Of a stretch of 41,394 bases of DNA, positions 23,402 to 32,463 are shown one piece after another (positions within the stretch are counted from its first letter, which is position 1; every line of letters begins with the position of its first letter). The notes beneath the pieces are model-generated. The model was not told the origin of the DNA and searched no databases. It saw only the letters and a list, made by a program, of their open reading frames with translations. The stretch is from positions 1 to 41,394 of the forward strand of contig CALXKS010000007.1 in the NCBI GenBank assembly GCA_944389015.1, given 5' to 3'. The stretch is from an uncultured Spirochaetaceae bacterium. Lineage in GTDB: Bacteria > Spirochaetota > Spirochaetia > Sphaerochaetales > Sphaerochaetaceae. A program made the position numbers and the translations under genes.

Positions 23402-24916
23402 TTATTTGTTTTCTTTGACTTTCTTATAGATTGCTCTACCGACTGGAACGAGTACCATGATCAGGAAGATCACAAGGAATACATCCGTGATAGGTCTCTT
23501 GAGAAATACTGCTATATTTCCATTCGATGTCAGGAACGCTCTCCTGAGGTTTATCTCAAGCGTACTTGAAAGGACGAATGCAAGAAGCAGTGGCGATGTA
23601 GGAAGACTACACTTGCCGAAAATGTATCCGAGGAATCCTCCGATAAGCATGATCACAACGCCGAACATCGAGTTGCTGGTCGAGTATGCTCCGATGAAAC
23701 AGATCATAAGGATTGACGGGATCATCACTCCGATAGGAACACGCACGATCTTCTGCAGCCATGGGATACAGCCAAGAGAGATTGCAAGCGAGAGAATATT
23801 GGAGATGAAGAGCGATGCAATGAGTCCCCATGCGAAATCAGGATTCGTCGTGAAGAGCATCGGTCCAGGATTAAGTCCCCACATCATAAGGCCACCAAGG
23901 AGAACCGCTGTTGTTCCGCTTCCAGGGATGCCAAGAGCAAGGAGCGGACCGAAAGCACCGGCTGCTGCACCATTGTTTGCAGACTCGGATGCCGCAAGAC
24001 CTTCGATAGCACCTTCCCCAAGCGGTACCAGAGTCTTACCATTTGAGATCTTCTTCTCTGCAGCGTATGCAAGGAAGGAAGCTGCTGTAGCGCCAGCGCC
24101 CGGGAGGAATCCAACGAATGTTCCCATGAGGCCTGCGGTGATAGATGGACGTGTCGCCCTCTTGAGCTCATCCTTTGTAAGAAGCGTGTCGCGGAATCTG
24201 ATCTTGGCATCGACATAGGACAGTTTCTCTCCCGACATGTCCTGCTTAACAAGATCGAAAAGCTGTGTCATTCCGATAAATCCGATTACAAGCGGAATGA
24301 AGTTGATGCCTCCAAGGAGCCAGATTGAACCAAAGTTGTATCTGATCTGTCCGGATACGATATCAATACCGAGAGTACTGATCATCATACCAAGGCAGGA
24401 TGCGATGATACCAGTAATCGGATTATCTCCGACAAGCCAGCTGATACTAGTCATTGCAACAAGCATGAGCATCGTCATCTCCGACGGACCGAAGTTAAGG
24501 CCGAATGATGCAAGAGCTGGCCCGAGGAAGACGAGGATGACCATACCGATAAGACCGCCGACGAATGACGAATAGTTTGAAATGAACAGGGCTTTGCCTG
24601 GATGTCCCTTCTTCGTCATCGAGAAGCCGTCAAGAGCAGTCATGATTGCAGGCGCGTCACCAGGAATATTGATCAGGATAGCGGAGAATGCGCCGCCGAA
24701 CATATTCGCATAGTAGATCGAACCGAGCATGATGATAGCTGTTGTCGGATTAAAATGGAACGTAAGAGGCAGAAGAAGCGCACACCCGGCAAGTGATCCG
24801 ATACCAGGCATAGCCCCTACGATAAGGCCGAGAATACCACCAGCAAGGGCTGCCAGGATATTCTGGAATGAAAGCGCAACGGAAAATCCTTCCATCAGCA
24901 TTGATAATGTTTCCAT
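23402..24916 (-). CDS. tctA: TTT transporter large membrane subunit TctA (system 2)
   Basis: This 504-residue permease has about 11-12 membrane helices. Family motifs are VGAMPGIGSLAGCALLLPL (about 36-54) and VGFLPGAGATAASFLAY (about 265-281), with LGIPGSGTTAVLLGGLM in the second half. Length and motif placement match system 1 TctA. It transports the compound bound by the following tctC product, driven by an ion gradient across the inner membrane. It sits between tctB (11 bases upstream) and tctC (17 bases downstream). Transcription should start at the sigma-54 promoter before tctB. Confidence 0.93.
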   Translation of the reverse strand: METLSMLMEGFSVALSFQNILAALAGGILGLIVGAMPGIGSLAGCALLLPLTFHFNPTTAIIMLGSIYYANMFGGAFSAILINIPGDAPAIMTALDGFSMTKKGHPGKALFISNYSSFVGGLIGMVILVFLGPALASFGLNFGPSEMTMLMLVAMTSISWLVGDNPITGIIASCLGMMISTLGIDIVSGQIRYNFGSIWLLGGINFIPLVIGFIGMTQLFDLVKQDMSGEKLSYVDAKIRFRDTLLTKDELKRATRPSITAGLMGTFVGFLPGAGATAASFLAYAAEKKISNGKTLVPLGEGAIEGLAASESANNGAAAGAFGPLLALGIPGSGTTAVLLGGLMMWGLNPGPMLFTTNPDFAWGLIASLFISNILSLAISLGCIPWLQKIVRVPIGVMIPSILMICFIGAYSTSNSMFGVVIMLIGGFLGYIFGKCSLPTSPLLLAFVLSSTLEINLRRAFLTSNGNIAVFLKRPITDVFLVIFLIMVLVPVGRAIYKKVKENK

Positions 24917-24927
24917 GATCTACCTCC

Positions 24928-25377
24928 TTACAGCCATGACAGGAGGATTCCTGTCGGGAATGGGACCTTGAGCCAGAGTGAGAATACTCCGTACATGATG
25001 CCCCCATAGACAATGGTGATCAGGATCACCTTCTTCCATGGATACTTCTCAATGAACTTCAGCCAGACAACATAATAAATAACCAAAGCGGGGAAAAGCC
25101 CGATAAGGAAATTCAGGATAAGGATGCCTGCTACGCTTCCTACTATGTAGAGAGCCTCCTTATCGAACTTCACTTGATCGCTGCTGAAGCTTTTTATTAA
25201 TTCGATGATACTGAAGAATGTAAGCACACATCCGATAATAGCAGGGAAGAATCCAGCGCCCGGACCTTCTGCTTCTGACCAGAAGCCATATGTTCCGAAT
25301 CCAAGCACTACCCATACTATTCCAAGAACAGCAGTGACAAGAAACAGAACACATCTCCAATTCAGTTTCTGCAACAT
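24928..25377 (-). CDS. tctB: TTT transporter small membrane subunit TctB (system 2)
   Basis: This 149-residue protein has four hydrophobic helices (about residues 10-27, 43-62, 77-103 and 115-147). The AEGPGAGFFPAIIGCVLTF segment before helix 2 is typical of TctB. Its length is the family norm, unlike the 252-residue TctB of system 1. It is the first gene of the five-gene operon tctB-tctA-tctC-GH31-GH13. The ATG at 25377 has AAGGAGG 8 bases upstream. A sigma-54 promoter lies about 30 bases before the start, giving a 5' leader of roughly 18 bases. Confidence 0.85.
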   Translation of the reverse strand: MLQKLNWRCVLFLVTAVLGIVWVVLGFGTYGFWSEAEGPGAGFFPAIIGCVLTFFSIIELIKSFSSDQVKFDKEALYIVGSVAGILILNFLIGLFPALVIYYVVWLKFIEKYPWKKVILITIVYGGIMYGVFSLWLKVPFPTGILLSWL

Positions 25378-25405
25378 GATTGGTCCTCCTTTTCAATTAC
25401 ACATA

Positions 25406-25422
25406 TGCATTTTGCATGCCAA
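25406..25422 (-). promoter_or_regulatory. Sigma-54 (RpoN) -24/-12 promoter of the TTT/alpha-glucosidase operon
   Basis: TTGGCATGCAAAATGCA on the minus strand has the invariant GG (25420-25419), exactly ten bases, then GC (25408-25407), close to the consensus TTGGCACG-N4-TTGCA. Transcription should start near 25395, just before the tctB ribosome-binding site. The sigma-54 activator gene lies next door. Confidence 0.85.
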
Positions 25423-25522
25423 GTACTGCTTACTTTATGTTTTGATTTAAGCAATTTTCTCAAAAATATAGAGTTGTAAAGATAATATTAAGAAAATTTT
25501 AAAAAATTTAAAATTAATTAAT

Positions 25523-25562
25523 TGAAACATTTCTGTTTCATATTATGAACATTAGCGTTTCA
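25523..25562. promoter_or_regulatory. Two tandem activator-binding sites (TGAAAC-N6-GTTTCA type)
   Basis: TGAAAC-ATTTCT-GTTTCA (25523-25540) is a perfect inverted repeat. ATGAAC-ATTAGC-GTTTCA (25545-25562) is a close copy. They are offset by 22 bases, two helical turns, so they face the same side of DNA. They lie about 100-150 bases upstream of the sigma-54 promoter, the usual place for enhancer sites of bacterial enhancer-binding proteins. The second copy overlaps the stop codon of the activator gene itself. Confidence 0.75.
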
Positions 25563-27375
25563 TACCATTTGTCTTAAGTCTTCTCCAGAGAGTCGTTCTG
25601 CTTACACCAAGCTCTTTTGCCAATGCGCTCTTGTTTATCAGACCAGACATGGCAAGAGCCTCGAGCGATGATTCCGGAACAGCGCCCGAAGGCTTCTCAA
25701 AGGAGATGATGCTCTTTATATCCTCCCCAGATATCTCATCGCCATCGAAAAGCACTATTATCTTCTCGCAGATATTCCTCAGCTCCCTTATGTTTCCGGG
25801 CCATGAATATGAAAGCATGATATCCTTTGCCTCTGAGGAAAGCTCCGGCTTTCTTCTCCCTTCCTTTGCAGAATAGCGGGAAAGGAACACATCGGACAGC
25901 AGCAGGATATCATTGCCGCGCTCCCTGAGCGGAGCAAGCTGGAGATCAAGGACGCTCAGACGATAATAGAGATCCGAACGGAATTCCCCGTCAAAGACCT
26001 TTTTCTTTATATCGACATTTGTTGCTGCGATTATCCTGACATCAACATGCCGGACCCTGGTGTCTCCAAGTCTTCTGATCTCCTTCTCCTGAAGAACCCT
26101 TAAAAGCTTTGACTGCACATCCAGAGGGATCTCTCCGATCTCATCCAGAAATATCGTGCCCCCATGGGCAATCTCAAAAAGACCAGCCTTTCCTCCTCGG
26201 GCAGCCCCAGAGAAGGCGCCTTCTACATATCCAAAAAGCTCTGATTCCAGAAGATCCCCAGGAAGAGCAGCGCAGTTAACAGCGACAAACGGCTCACTTG
26301 CTCTGAGGCTGGCGACATGTATGCTGTGGGCGAAGAGCTCCTTTCCGGTCCCAGTCTCTCCTGTAATGAGGATACTGGACTGGACCTGAGAGAAGCGTCT
26401 TGCCTTATCCACCATCTCCCTGAGCCTCCGGCTTTCCCCGATGATGTCCTTAAAAGAGTATCTGGCTACAAGGCCTCTGTCCTTCAGTTCCTTGCGGATC
26501 TTGGAATCGGACTCTCTGAGGTTCTCACTGTTCTGGATGATTATATTCACTCCGATAGGCTTTTCTGAACGGAAGACAGGAATGTATCGGACAATACAAG
26601 GAAGACCATTGATCATTTTGACCTTCTCGAATCCGGTATGGCTCTTCAGGGCGTCCCTCCATTCCGGTATATTCCCAAGGCCCGGTCCGATAAGAGTCCG
26701 TGCTATGCTGTTCTCTTCAATGATATTACCCTCAGCATCAAGCGCAATCTCTCCATCGGCATTATCATCGAGAAGCTGACGTATCAGCACACTCTTTGAG
26801 CGTTCATGCTCCATCATCTTTGCTGCAGTCACAGCATCAAGCACAGAACGTTCTATTGCCTCCTTCCCAACCTCGACCGAAGCATAATGGAGGCCCTTGT
26901 TATCACAGATTGAAGCTCCGGTACGTCCACAGACAAAGGCTTCAATACCAGATGACACGGATTCCATTATCGCGGCCTCGGTATCGATTTCATTTGAAAT
27001 CTTCTTTACGGCAATATCGATTCCCGTGAGATAGGAAAGCATCGCTTCATCGCATCTGAGGGTCTCTGCATAGACAATAGCAATGCTTCTGGGGTTATAG
27101 CGATTCTTGCAGGCGATTATCGCATTGAGGACATCATATCCTGTAAGCTCTATCTCAATCAGATGCTTATTGGGCCACTTTCGCGCAACGGTTGCGGCTG
27201 TTATTCCTCTTGCAACAACGATATCAAAATCCTCAACCGCATCCTCCAGCGCCTCTTTTATTCCGATGATGTGACGTACTTCGAATCTTATATCACTGTC
27301 AGCATATTGTCTTATGCACCTCTCATAAGGCTCTTTAAGCTCGAGATATGGTATACAGACTAAAGCATTTATCAT
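25552..27375 (-). CDS. Sigma-54-dependent transcriptional activator, PrpR type
   Basis: This 607-residue protein has a PrpR-like N-terminal sensor (about 1-190), a PAS-like domain (about 195-310), an AAA+ domain (about 325-545) and a C-terminal Fis-type helix-turn-helix (ALAKELGVSRTTLWRRLK, about 585-602). Walker A is GETGTGKELFAHSIH (about 342), Walker B GGTIFLDEIGEIP. The sigma-54-contacting loop reads GAFSGA instead of GAFTGA, a conservative change. The protein uses ATP to open sigma-54 promoters. PrpR-type sensors bind small organic acids or their derivatives. It ends 174 bases before tctB of the TTT/alpha-glucosidase operon, whose promoter has the -24/-12 form, so this is almost certainly its regulator. 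It is coded 13 bases after a small outer-membrane protein gene. Confidence 0.93.
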   Translation of the reverse strand: MINALVCIPYLELKEPYERCIRQYADSDIRFEVRHIIGIKEALEDAVEDFDIVVARGITAATVARKWPNKHLIEIELTGYDVLNAIIACKNRYNPRSIAIVYAETLRCDEAMLSYLTGIDIAVKKISNEIDTEAAIMESVSSGIEAFVCGRTGASICDNKGLHYASVEVGKEAIERSVLDAVTAAKMMEHERSKSVLIRQLLDDNADGEIALDAEGNIIEENSIARTLIGPGLGNIPEWRDALKSHTGFEKVKMINGLPCIVRYIPVFRSEKPIGVNIIIQNSENLRESDSKIRKELKDRGLVARYSFKDIIGESRRLREMVDKARRFSQVQSSILITGETGTGKELFAHSIHVASLRASEPFVAVNCAALPGDLLESELFGYVEGAFSGAARGGKAGLFEIAHGGTIFLDEIGEIPLDVQSKLLRVLQEKEIRRLGDTRVRHVDVRIIAATNVDIKKKVFDGEFRSDLYYRLSVLDLQLAPLRERGNDILLLSDVFLSRYSAKEGRRKPELSSEAKDIMLSYSWPGNIRELRNICEKIIVLFDGDEISGEDIKSIISFEKPSGAVPESSLEALAMSGLINKSALAKELGVSRTTLWRRLKTNGMKR

Positions 27376-27388
27376 CAGTGATCCCTCT

Positions 27389-27979
27389 TCAGTACATCAA
27401 GGAAATACCTGCGAATGGAGCAATGAAGAATCCCTTCCTCGAATATCCATCAAAGGACCCACATCCGGGAAGAACTGTGGCACTGGTATATACAGGACCC
27501 CCAGCCAGCAATCCTGCATTGATGCTCAGGATGTCCATGATATTGAAATCAATACCGGCACGGCAATAGATATCAAGAGAAAAAACCCTGAGATCCTGAT
27601 CCGCAGAAAGTTCATCATTGAACATCTGAAGTGTTCCATGAACTCCAGCTCCTAAAAAGATTCCGATGAGACCCGCGGTATCATATCTATATCCAAGCCC
27701 TGTTCTGAATACAAAACCATATGGAGACCCTACCAGGGATTCTGTCCTCTCCCCTTCCCACATATTGATGGGGAAGACCACTCCGATTCCATATTCAATG
27801 CCGAAGCTGTGGTCCAGTCCGAAATAGTTCGCGCCATCAGCAGTGAAAAGGATATCGGTACTCCCTGAGCCTTCACTGTCGAAATACCAATCAGGTGCAA
27901 CGGATACACCGATAAAGCTGACAGCATTCAATGAAGCAGAGATGGAAAGAACGGCAATGGCAAGCAAGACTTTCTTCAT
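27389..27979 (-). CDS. Probable small outer-membrane beta-barrel protein
   Basis: This 196-residue protein has the signal peptide KKVLLAIAVLSISASLNA. The mature part alternates aromatic/hydrophobic and polar residues in short strands with glycine-rich turns (FGIEYGIGVVFPI, YGFVFRTGLGYRYD, LIGIFLGAGVHGTL) and ends FAGISLMY, with the C-terminal aromatic residue expected of an outer-membrane barrel. I recognise no named family. It lies 3 bases after the pseudouridine synthase gene, with CGGAG before its ATG, and 13 bases before the sigma-54 activator gene. Co-transcription with the activator could mean that it serves as a porin for the same substrate; that is a guess. Confidence 0.7.
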   Translation of the reverse strand: MKKVLLAIAVLSISASLNAVSFIGVSVAPDWYFDSEGSGSTDILFTADGANYFGLDHSFGIEYGIGVVFPINMWEGERTESLVGSPYGFVFRTGLGYRYDTAGLIGIFLGAGVHGTLQMFNDELSADQDLRVFSLDIYCRAGIDFNIMDILSINAGLLAGGPVYTSATVLPGCGSFDGYSRKGFFIAPFAGISLMY

Positions 27980-27982
27980 ATA

Positions 27983-28678
27983 CTACTCCGATACCTGCCC
28001 GAGGAAGTATGCCCAGAGCGTATCGCTGGGAGGTGGTGCTATGATCGTGACTGCTTCTTTCTTCACAGGATGGATGAAAGAGACACAGCGCGCATGGAGC
28101 GATATCCCTCCATCTGGATTTGAGCGTGCTGCCCCATACTTCAGATCACCCTTGATATGTATCCCAAGCGCTGCAAGCTGTGCCCGGATCTGATGATGGC
28201 GTCCCGTATGGAGATCGATCTCGATAAGATGATAATGATCGGATGAGCCAAGCACGCGATATGAAAGCCGGGCAAGCTTAGAACCCGGACGCTCTTTGCC
28301 GGATGCAAACGATTTATTGTTCTTAGCATCACGGGTAATGTAATGTATGAGCTCTCCCTCAGCCCTTTCCGGGCACTTATCCACAATCGCCCAGTAGGTC
28401 TTCTTCACATCTGAAGTCCTGAAAAGAGCGGTCATTCTGGAAAGAGCTTTATCGGTCTTCGCATATATGACAATACCTGTCGTAGGCCTGTCGAGGCGAT
28501 GAGGGATTCCAAGATAGACGTTGCCGGGCTTGTTGTACTTCTTCTTCAGATAATCCCTCACATCATCAGCAAGCGTCCTGTCTCCGGACTCATCCCCCTG
28601 CACCAGTTCCCCGGCAAGCTTGTTTATCGCTATGAGATGATTATCCTCATAAAGAATCCGGTCAGCTATTTCCGTCAT
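27983..28678 (-). CDS. RluA/RluD-family RNA pseudouridine synthase
   Basis: This protein has 231 residues from the chosen start. The catalytic motif is GIPHRLDRPTTGIVIYAKT, whose aspartate in HRLD starts the uridine-to-pseudouridine reaction. LIEIDLHTGRHHQIRAQLA and HARCVSFIHP are the other family segments. It has no S4 domain, so it is of the short RluA-like type; target RNA is unknown (23S rRNA or tRNA). I start at 28678 (MTEIADRILYED) because GGAG lies 7 bases upstream inside parC. The frame opens at 28708, but that would need a 47-base overlap with parC and has no ribosome-binding site. The chosen start overlaps the parC end by 17 bases, so translation is coupled. Confidence 0.9.
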   Translation of the reverse strand: MTEIADRILYEDNHLIAINKLAGELVQGDESGDRTLADDVRDYLKKKYNKPGNVYLGIPHRLDRPTTGIVIYAKTDKALSRMTALFRTSDVKKTYWAIVDKCPERAEGELIHYITRDAKNNKSFASGKERPGSKLARLSYRVLGSSDHYHLIEIDLHTGRHHQIRAQLAALGIHIKGDLKYGAARSNPDGGISLHARCVSFIHPVKKEAVTIIAPPPSDTLWAYFLGQVSE

Positions 28679-30662
28679 CTTCCACTCCATCGAAGAGCGT
28701 TGGCTCATTTTCCGCAGTAGATGTCGGATCCTTTGTCTGCCTTATGGAGAGGGTCTGGAGCTCCTTCGCTGTCAGCTTCTGCCCTGCCGCTGTCGGAGAC
28801 TTATAGATCGGGAAATCAGCAAAGCGCGCTGTATCCTCCGTTATCTTATATCCATACCCTGACTTGAACTTCATCGTTATTATCGCACTAGGCCAGATTG
28901 ACATCTTCTTCACCTTCGCCTTCGGCCCGGAAACAACAGAGTAGTTCTTATCAGTAGAGAATGCGGATATCCTGAAGCGCTTTATAAGATATACGCTCTT
29001 ATCACGGACCTTATCGCGGTATATTACGGTGAAGACCTCCTTTGAGATCACTTCCTTATCACCGTAATTGATATAGAACAGTCCCTCTGTGCCGATAAAG
29101 ACCTTATCCTCGACAGGAACTACACGGTATTCGCCATTTGTCTTCATATAGAAGACTTTGTCAAACGGACTTACCTTGAGAAGAGGCTCTCCTGTCTTGA
29201 TATTCGTTCCAAGATAGCCTGTCGCCTGATCGTATCTGATATCCATATTCCTGACAGCTACCTGCTTTGCATTGAGAGTCTCGAATGATGATATCTCGGT
29301 CTTCCTTCTGAACTGCTCTTTATCGATCATGCCCTCAAGCTCGGTCAGATAGTTCTCAGCATAATCAACGATATTTGCAAGATTGTAATCTATCGTGCTT
29401 ATATCCCCTTCGATCTGGGCAATCTCGTTCCTGTTCTTCTCGATATCGAAGAGAGAGATGCGCCTGATAGGAATCTTCAGCAATCTCTCTATATCGTCAT
29501 CATTGAGCAGTTCTCCGCCAAGCTCTGATTCAAACGGGACAAAGCCATCAACGATTGCCTGCCTTACCTCTTCCTGGGTCTTCTTTGTCTCAATCTCCTT
29601 GTAGATCCTCTCCTCAATGAAGATCCTCTCCAGCGTCCTTGCCCTCAGGCGCTCCAGAAGGTGCTTCTTGTCATTCTCGAGCTCCGCCGTAAGCACTTCA
29701 ACAAGATGCTTGGCATGGAAGCGGATCATTTCCGTGATTGATACCGCTTTGGGAAGACCTTTTACGATAACAAGAGGATTGACCGATATCTTCTTCTCGC
29801 AGTCCGTTGTCGCGTACAGGACATCAACCATGTCCTCTGAGTAGACATTGCGCTGCCAGCAGATCTCTATCTGCGCCTTCTCCGCAGTATAATCGCTGAT
29901 TGATGCTATCTTCAGTCTCCCTGTAGCATTAGCTTTCTCTATTGACTCAATCAAGGCCTCTGATGTCACGCCATATGGCAGCTCCTCAATGATGAGCTTC
30001 TTCGGATCCGATGCATTCAGACGTGCGCGCACTGCGATCTTTCCCTTGCCATCCGCATACTCGGAGACATCCATTATGCCTCCACCGGGGAAATCTGGAT
30101 AGAGGGAGAACTTCTTGCCCCTCAATGCTTTCTTCTCTGCCTCAAGAACCTCAATCAGGTTGTGGGGAAGGATCTGCGTGGACATTCCGACTGCGATTCC
30201 CATCGTTCCCTGCACGACGACAACAGGAATCTTCGCAGGAAACTGCACAGGCTCCTGATTGCGGCCATCATAGGAATCTGTGTACTCGGTTATCTCGGGA
30301 TTATAGAGAACCTTCTTCGCAAAAGGCTTGAGCCGGCATTCGATGTACCTGCCTGCAGCAGCTCCATCGCCAGTCAGGAAATTGCCGAAATTCCCCTGTT
30401 TCTCTATGAAAAGCTCGCAGTTGGCAAGATTGACGAGAGCCTCATAGATCGATGAGTCGCCATGCGGATGATACTTCATACAGGCACCAACGACATTGGC
30501 AACCTTCATGAAACGGCCATCATCCATCTCAAAGAGCGTATGCATTATCCTGCGCTGAACAGGCTTGAAACCATCAACAAGATCAGGGATCGCCCTGTCC
30601 CTGACTACATATGAAGCATATTCAAGAAAGTAATTCCTGTAGAGTTTATCAGCCTGTGACAT
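28662..30662 (-). CDS. parC: DNA topoisomerase IV subunit A
   Basis: This 666-residue protein is the DNA-cleaving subunit of a type IIA topoisomerase. DGFKPVQRRIMHTLFEM starts the winged-helix region, and KYHPHGDSSIYEALVNLA is the quinolone-resistance region with serine and glutamate at the usual positions, so no resistance change is seen. The catalytic tyrosine is in AAAGRYIECRL (about 106). It is shorter than Escherichia coli ParC (about 750 residues); the C-terminal DNA-wrapping propeller is reduced. It overlaps parE by 14 bases, forming one operon. I call ParC rather than GyrA because of the short C-terminal part and the direct pairing with a 602-residue ParE-like subunit; a GyrA assignment is less likely. 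Confidence 0.88.
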   Translation of the reverse strand: MSQADKLYRNYFLEYASYVVRDRAIPDLVDGFKPVQRRIMHTLFEMDDGRFMKVANVVGACMKYHPHGDSSIYEALVNLANCELFIEKQGNFGNFLTGDGAAAGRYIECRLKPFAKKVLYNPEITEYTDSYDGRNQEPVQFPAKIPVVVVQGTMGIAVGMSTQILPHNLIEVLEAEKKALRGKKFSLYPDFPGGGIMDVSEYADGKGKIAVRARLNASDPKKLIIEELPYGVTSEALIESIEKANATGRLKIASISDYTAEKAQIEICWQRNVYSEDMVDVLYATTDCEKKISVNPLVIVKGLPKAVSITEMIRFHAKHLVEVLTAELENDKKHLLERLRARTLERIFIEERIYKEIETKKTQEEVRQAIVDGFVPFESELGGELLNDDDIERLLKIPIRRISLFDIEKNRNEIAQIEGDISTIDYNLANIVDYAENYLTELEGMIDKEQFRRKTEISSFETLNAKQVAVRNMDIRYDQATGYLGTNIKTGEPLLKVSPFDKVFYMKTNGEYRVVPVEDKVFIGTEGLFYINYGDKEVISKEVFTVIYRDKVRDKSVYLIKRFRISAFSTDKNYSVVSGPKAKVKKMSIWPSAIITMKFKSGYGYKITEDTARFADFPIYKSPTAAGQKLTAKELQTLSIRQTKDPTSTAENEPTLFDGVEDDGNS

Positions 30663-32457
30663 TCAGAAGATTCTCCATAATGAACTCCCTTCTCTGGGGG
30701 GTGTTCTGTCCCATATAGAACTCCATCTTATCCTTGATATCCTTTATCGATGTAATCGTGACAGGGAGGAGCTTTATATCCTCTCCTATGAATCCTTTGA
30801 ATTCATTAGGGCTTATCTCTCCCAGTCCTTTGAATCTTGTCACTTCACAGCCTTTGATCTTCGACATCGCCTGATCGCGCTCAGCCTCTGAGTAGCAGTA
30901 GCTGGTAACAGCTTTGTTCCTGACCCTGAACAGCGGTGTCTCAAGAATGAAAAGACGCCCGGATGTGACAAGCTCCTCGAAATACGAAAGGAAGAATGTC
31001 ATAAGGAGTATCCTGATATGGAACCCGTCGGTATCAGCATCGGTTGCGATCACGACCTTCGAATAGCGGATATCATCGATACCGTTCTCAATACCGAGTG
31101 CCACCATGATATTATAAAGCTCTTCATGCTTATAAAGCTCGGTGCGTTTATATCCCTGGACATTGAATGGCTTTCCCCGGAGCGCGAATACAGCCTGTGT
31201 ATTGGCATCACGTGCTATCGAAAGAGTTCCTGCCGCACTATCTCCCTCGGTAAGGAAGATCATCGAGTTCTCTGCTTCCTTCCTATGCTGAGCGGATGAT
31301 GAATCCAGATGATAGCGGCAGTCCTTGAGCTTTGGTATGTGTATCGCAGTCTTTCTAGCCCTTTCCTTGGCATTGTTCCTTACAGCCTGCTCTTCCTTAT
31401 GGACTTTCTCATTTGTCGTGACCTTTTCCTGGATGCCCTGAGCCTTGGCCTTATCCTTCATAAGGGCATCCATCACAGCCTCCCGGACTTCATTTACGAT
31501 CCATGTACGGACCTCGGTTGATCCAAGCTTGTTCTTCGTCTGGCTCTCAAAGACAGGATTCTGCATCTTGATTGCTATGGCAGCTGCGATTCCATCCCTG
31601 ATCTCAGGAGCCTGCCAGCTCTTCCTGAAGAATTCATTTATGCCTTTCAGAACACCCTCCTTGAAAGCAGCAAGGTGTGTTCCGCCATCTGTTGTATTCT
31701 GACCGTTGACGAACGAGAAATAGTTCTCGCCATATCCCGATGTATGAGTGAAAGCAAATTCAAGATGCGCATTCTTGAAATGGACAGTCGGGTAAAGTCC
31801 TTCCGATCCAAGCATCTTCGACAGAAGATCCAAAAGTCCGTTCTGGCTTTTTATGAGCTTTTTATTGAACGTAATCGTCAGGCCTGTGTTGAGATATGCA
31901 TAGCTCCAGAGCCGGTCTTCGATGATATCATCGAGATAGTGGAAATCGGGGAAGATCTCCGGATCGGGGTGGAAAGAAATGAAAGTCCCATCCTTTTCCT
32001 CCGGGGCCTTTCCCTCTTTCTTTCTCTTCAGCTCTCCCCTCTCAAACTCCGCTTCAACATACTTTCCTTCTCTGTAGGATCTGACCAGAAAGCTGGAAGA
32101 GAGAGCATTGACAGCCTTGGTTCCAACTCCATTGAGACCTACTGAGAACTGGAAGGCTTCACTATCATACTTTGCTCCTGTATTGATTACAGAAACACAC
32201 TCAACTACCTTGCCGAGAGGAATACCACGCCCGTAATCGCGTACGGATACCGTATCATCAAGCACGGTAATCTCAATACGGGAACCGAAATGCATCGTGA
32301 ATTCATCTACGGAGTTATCAACAACCTCCTTCAGAAGTACATAAATGCCATCATCGGGATGGCTTCCATTTCCGAGCCTCCCGATATACATTCCAGGTCT
32401 CAGCCTGATATGTTCAAGTGATGACAGGGATTTTATATTGCTTTCATCATAGGCCAT
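30649..32457 (-). CDS. parE: DNA topoisomerase IV subunit B
   Basis: This 602-residue ATPase subunit partners ParC for chromosome decatenation. The GHKL ATP site is made by LLKEVVDNSVDEF, VRDYGRGIPLG and VGLNGVGTKAVNAL. The TOPRIM metal site is IFLTEGDSAAGTLS and VVIATDADTDGFHIRI. The C-terminal region ends with TPQRREFIMENL. At about 600 residues it is the size of ParE rather than a typical GyrB with insert. It heads the run parE-parC-pseudouridine synthase-outer-membrane protein-sigma-54 activator. There is no ribosome-binding site before ATG 32457, and TATACT ends 6 bases upstream, so the mRNA is probably leaderless. Confidence 0.9.
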   Translation of the reverse strand: MAYDESNIKSLSSLEHIRLRPGMYIGRLGNGSHPDDGIYVLLKEVVDNSVDEFTMHFGSRIEITVLDDTVSVRDYGRGIPLGKVVECVSVINTGAKYDSEAFQFSVGLNGVGTKAVNALSSSFLVRSYREGKYVEAEFERGELKRKKEGKAPEEKDGTFISFHPDPEIFPDFHYLDDIIEDRLWSYAYLNTGLTITFNKKLIKSQNGLLDLLSKMLGSEGLYPTVHFKNAHLEFAFTHTSGYGENYFSFVNGQNTTDGGTHLAAFKEGVLKGINEFFRKSWQAPEIRDGIAAAIAIKMQNPVFESQTKNKLGSTEVRTWIVNEVREAVMDALMKDKAKAQGIQEKVTTNEKVHKEEQAVRNNAKERARKTAIHIPKLKDCRYHLDSSSAQHRKEAENSMIFLTEGDSAAGTLSIARDANTQAVFALRGKPFNVQGYKRTELYKHEELYNIMVALGIENGIDDIRYSKVVIATDADTDGFHIRILLMTFFLSYFEELVTSGRLFILETPLFRVRNKAVTSYCYSEAERDQAMSKIKGCEVTRFKGLGEISPNEFKGFIGEDIKLLPVTITSIKDIKDKMEFYMGQNTPQRREFIMENLLNVTG

Positions 32458-32463
32458 GAAATC

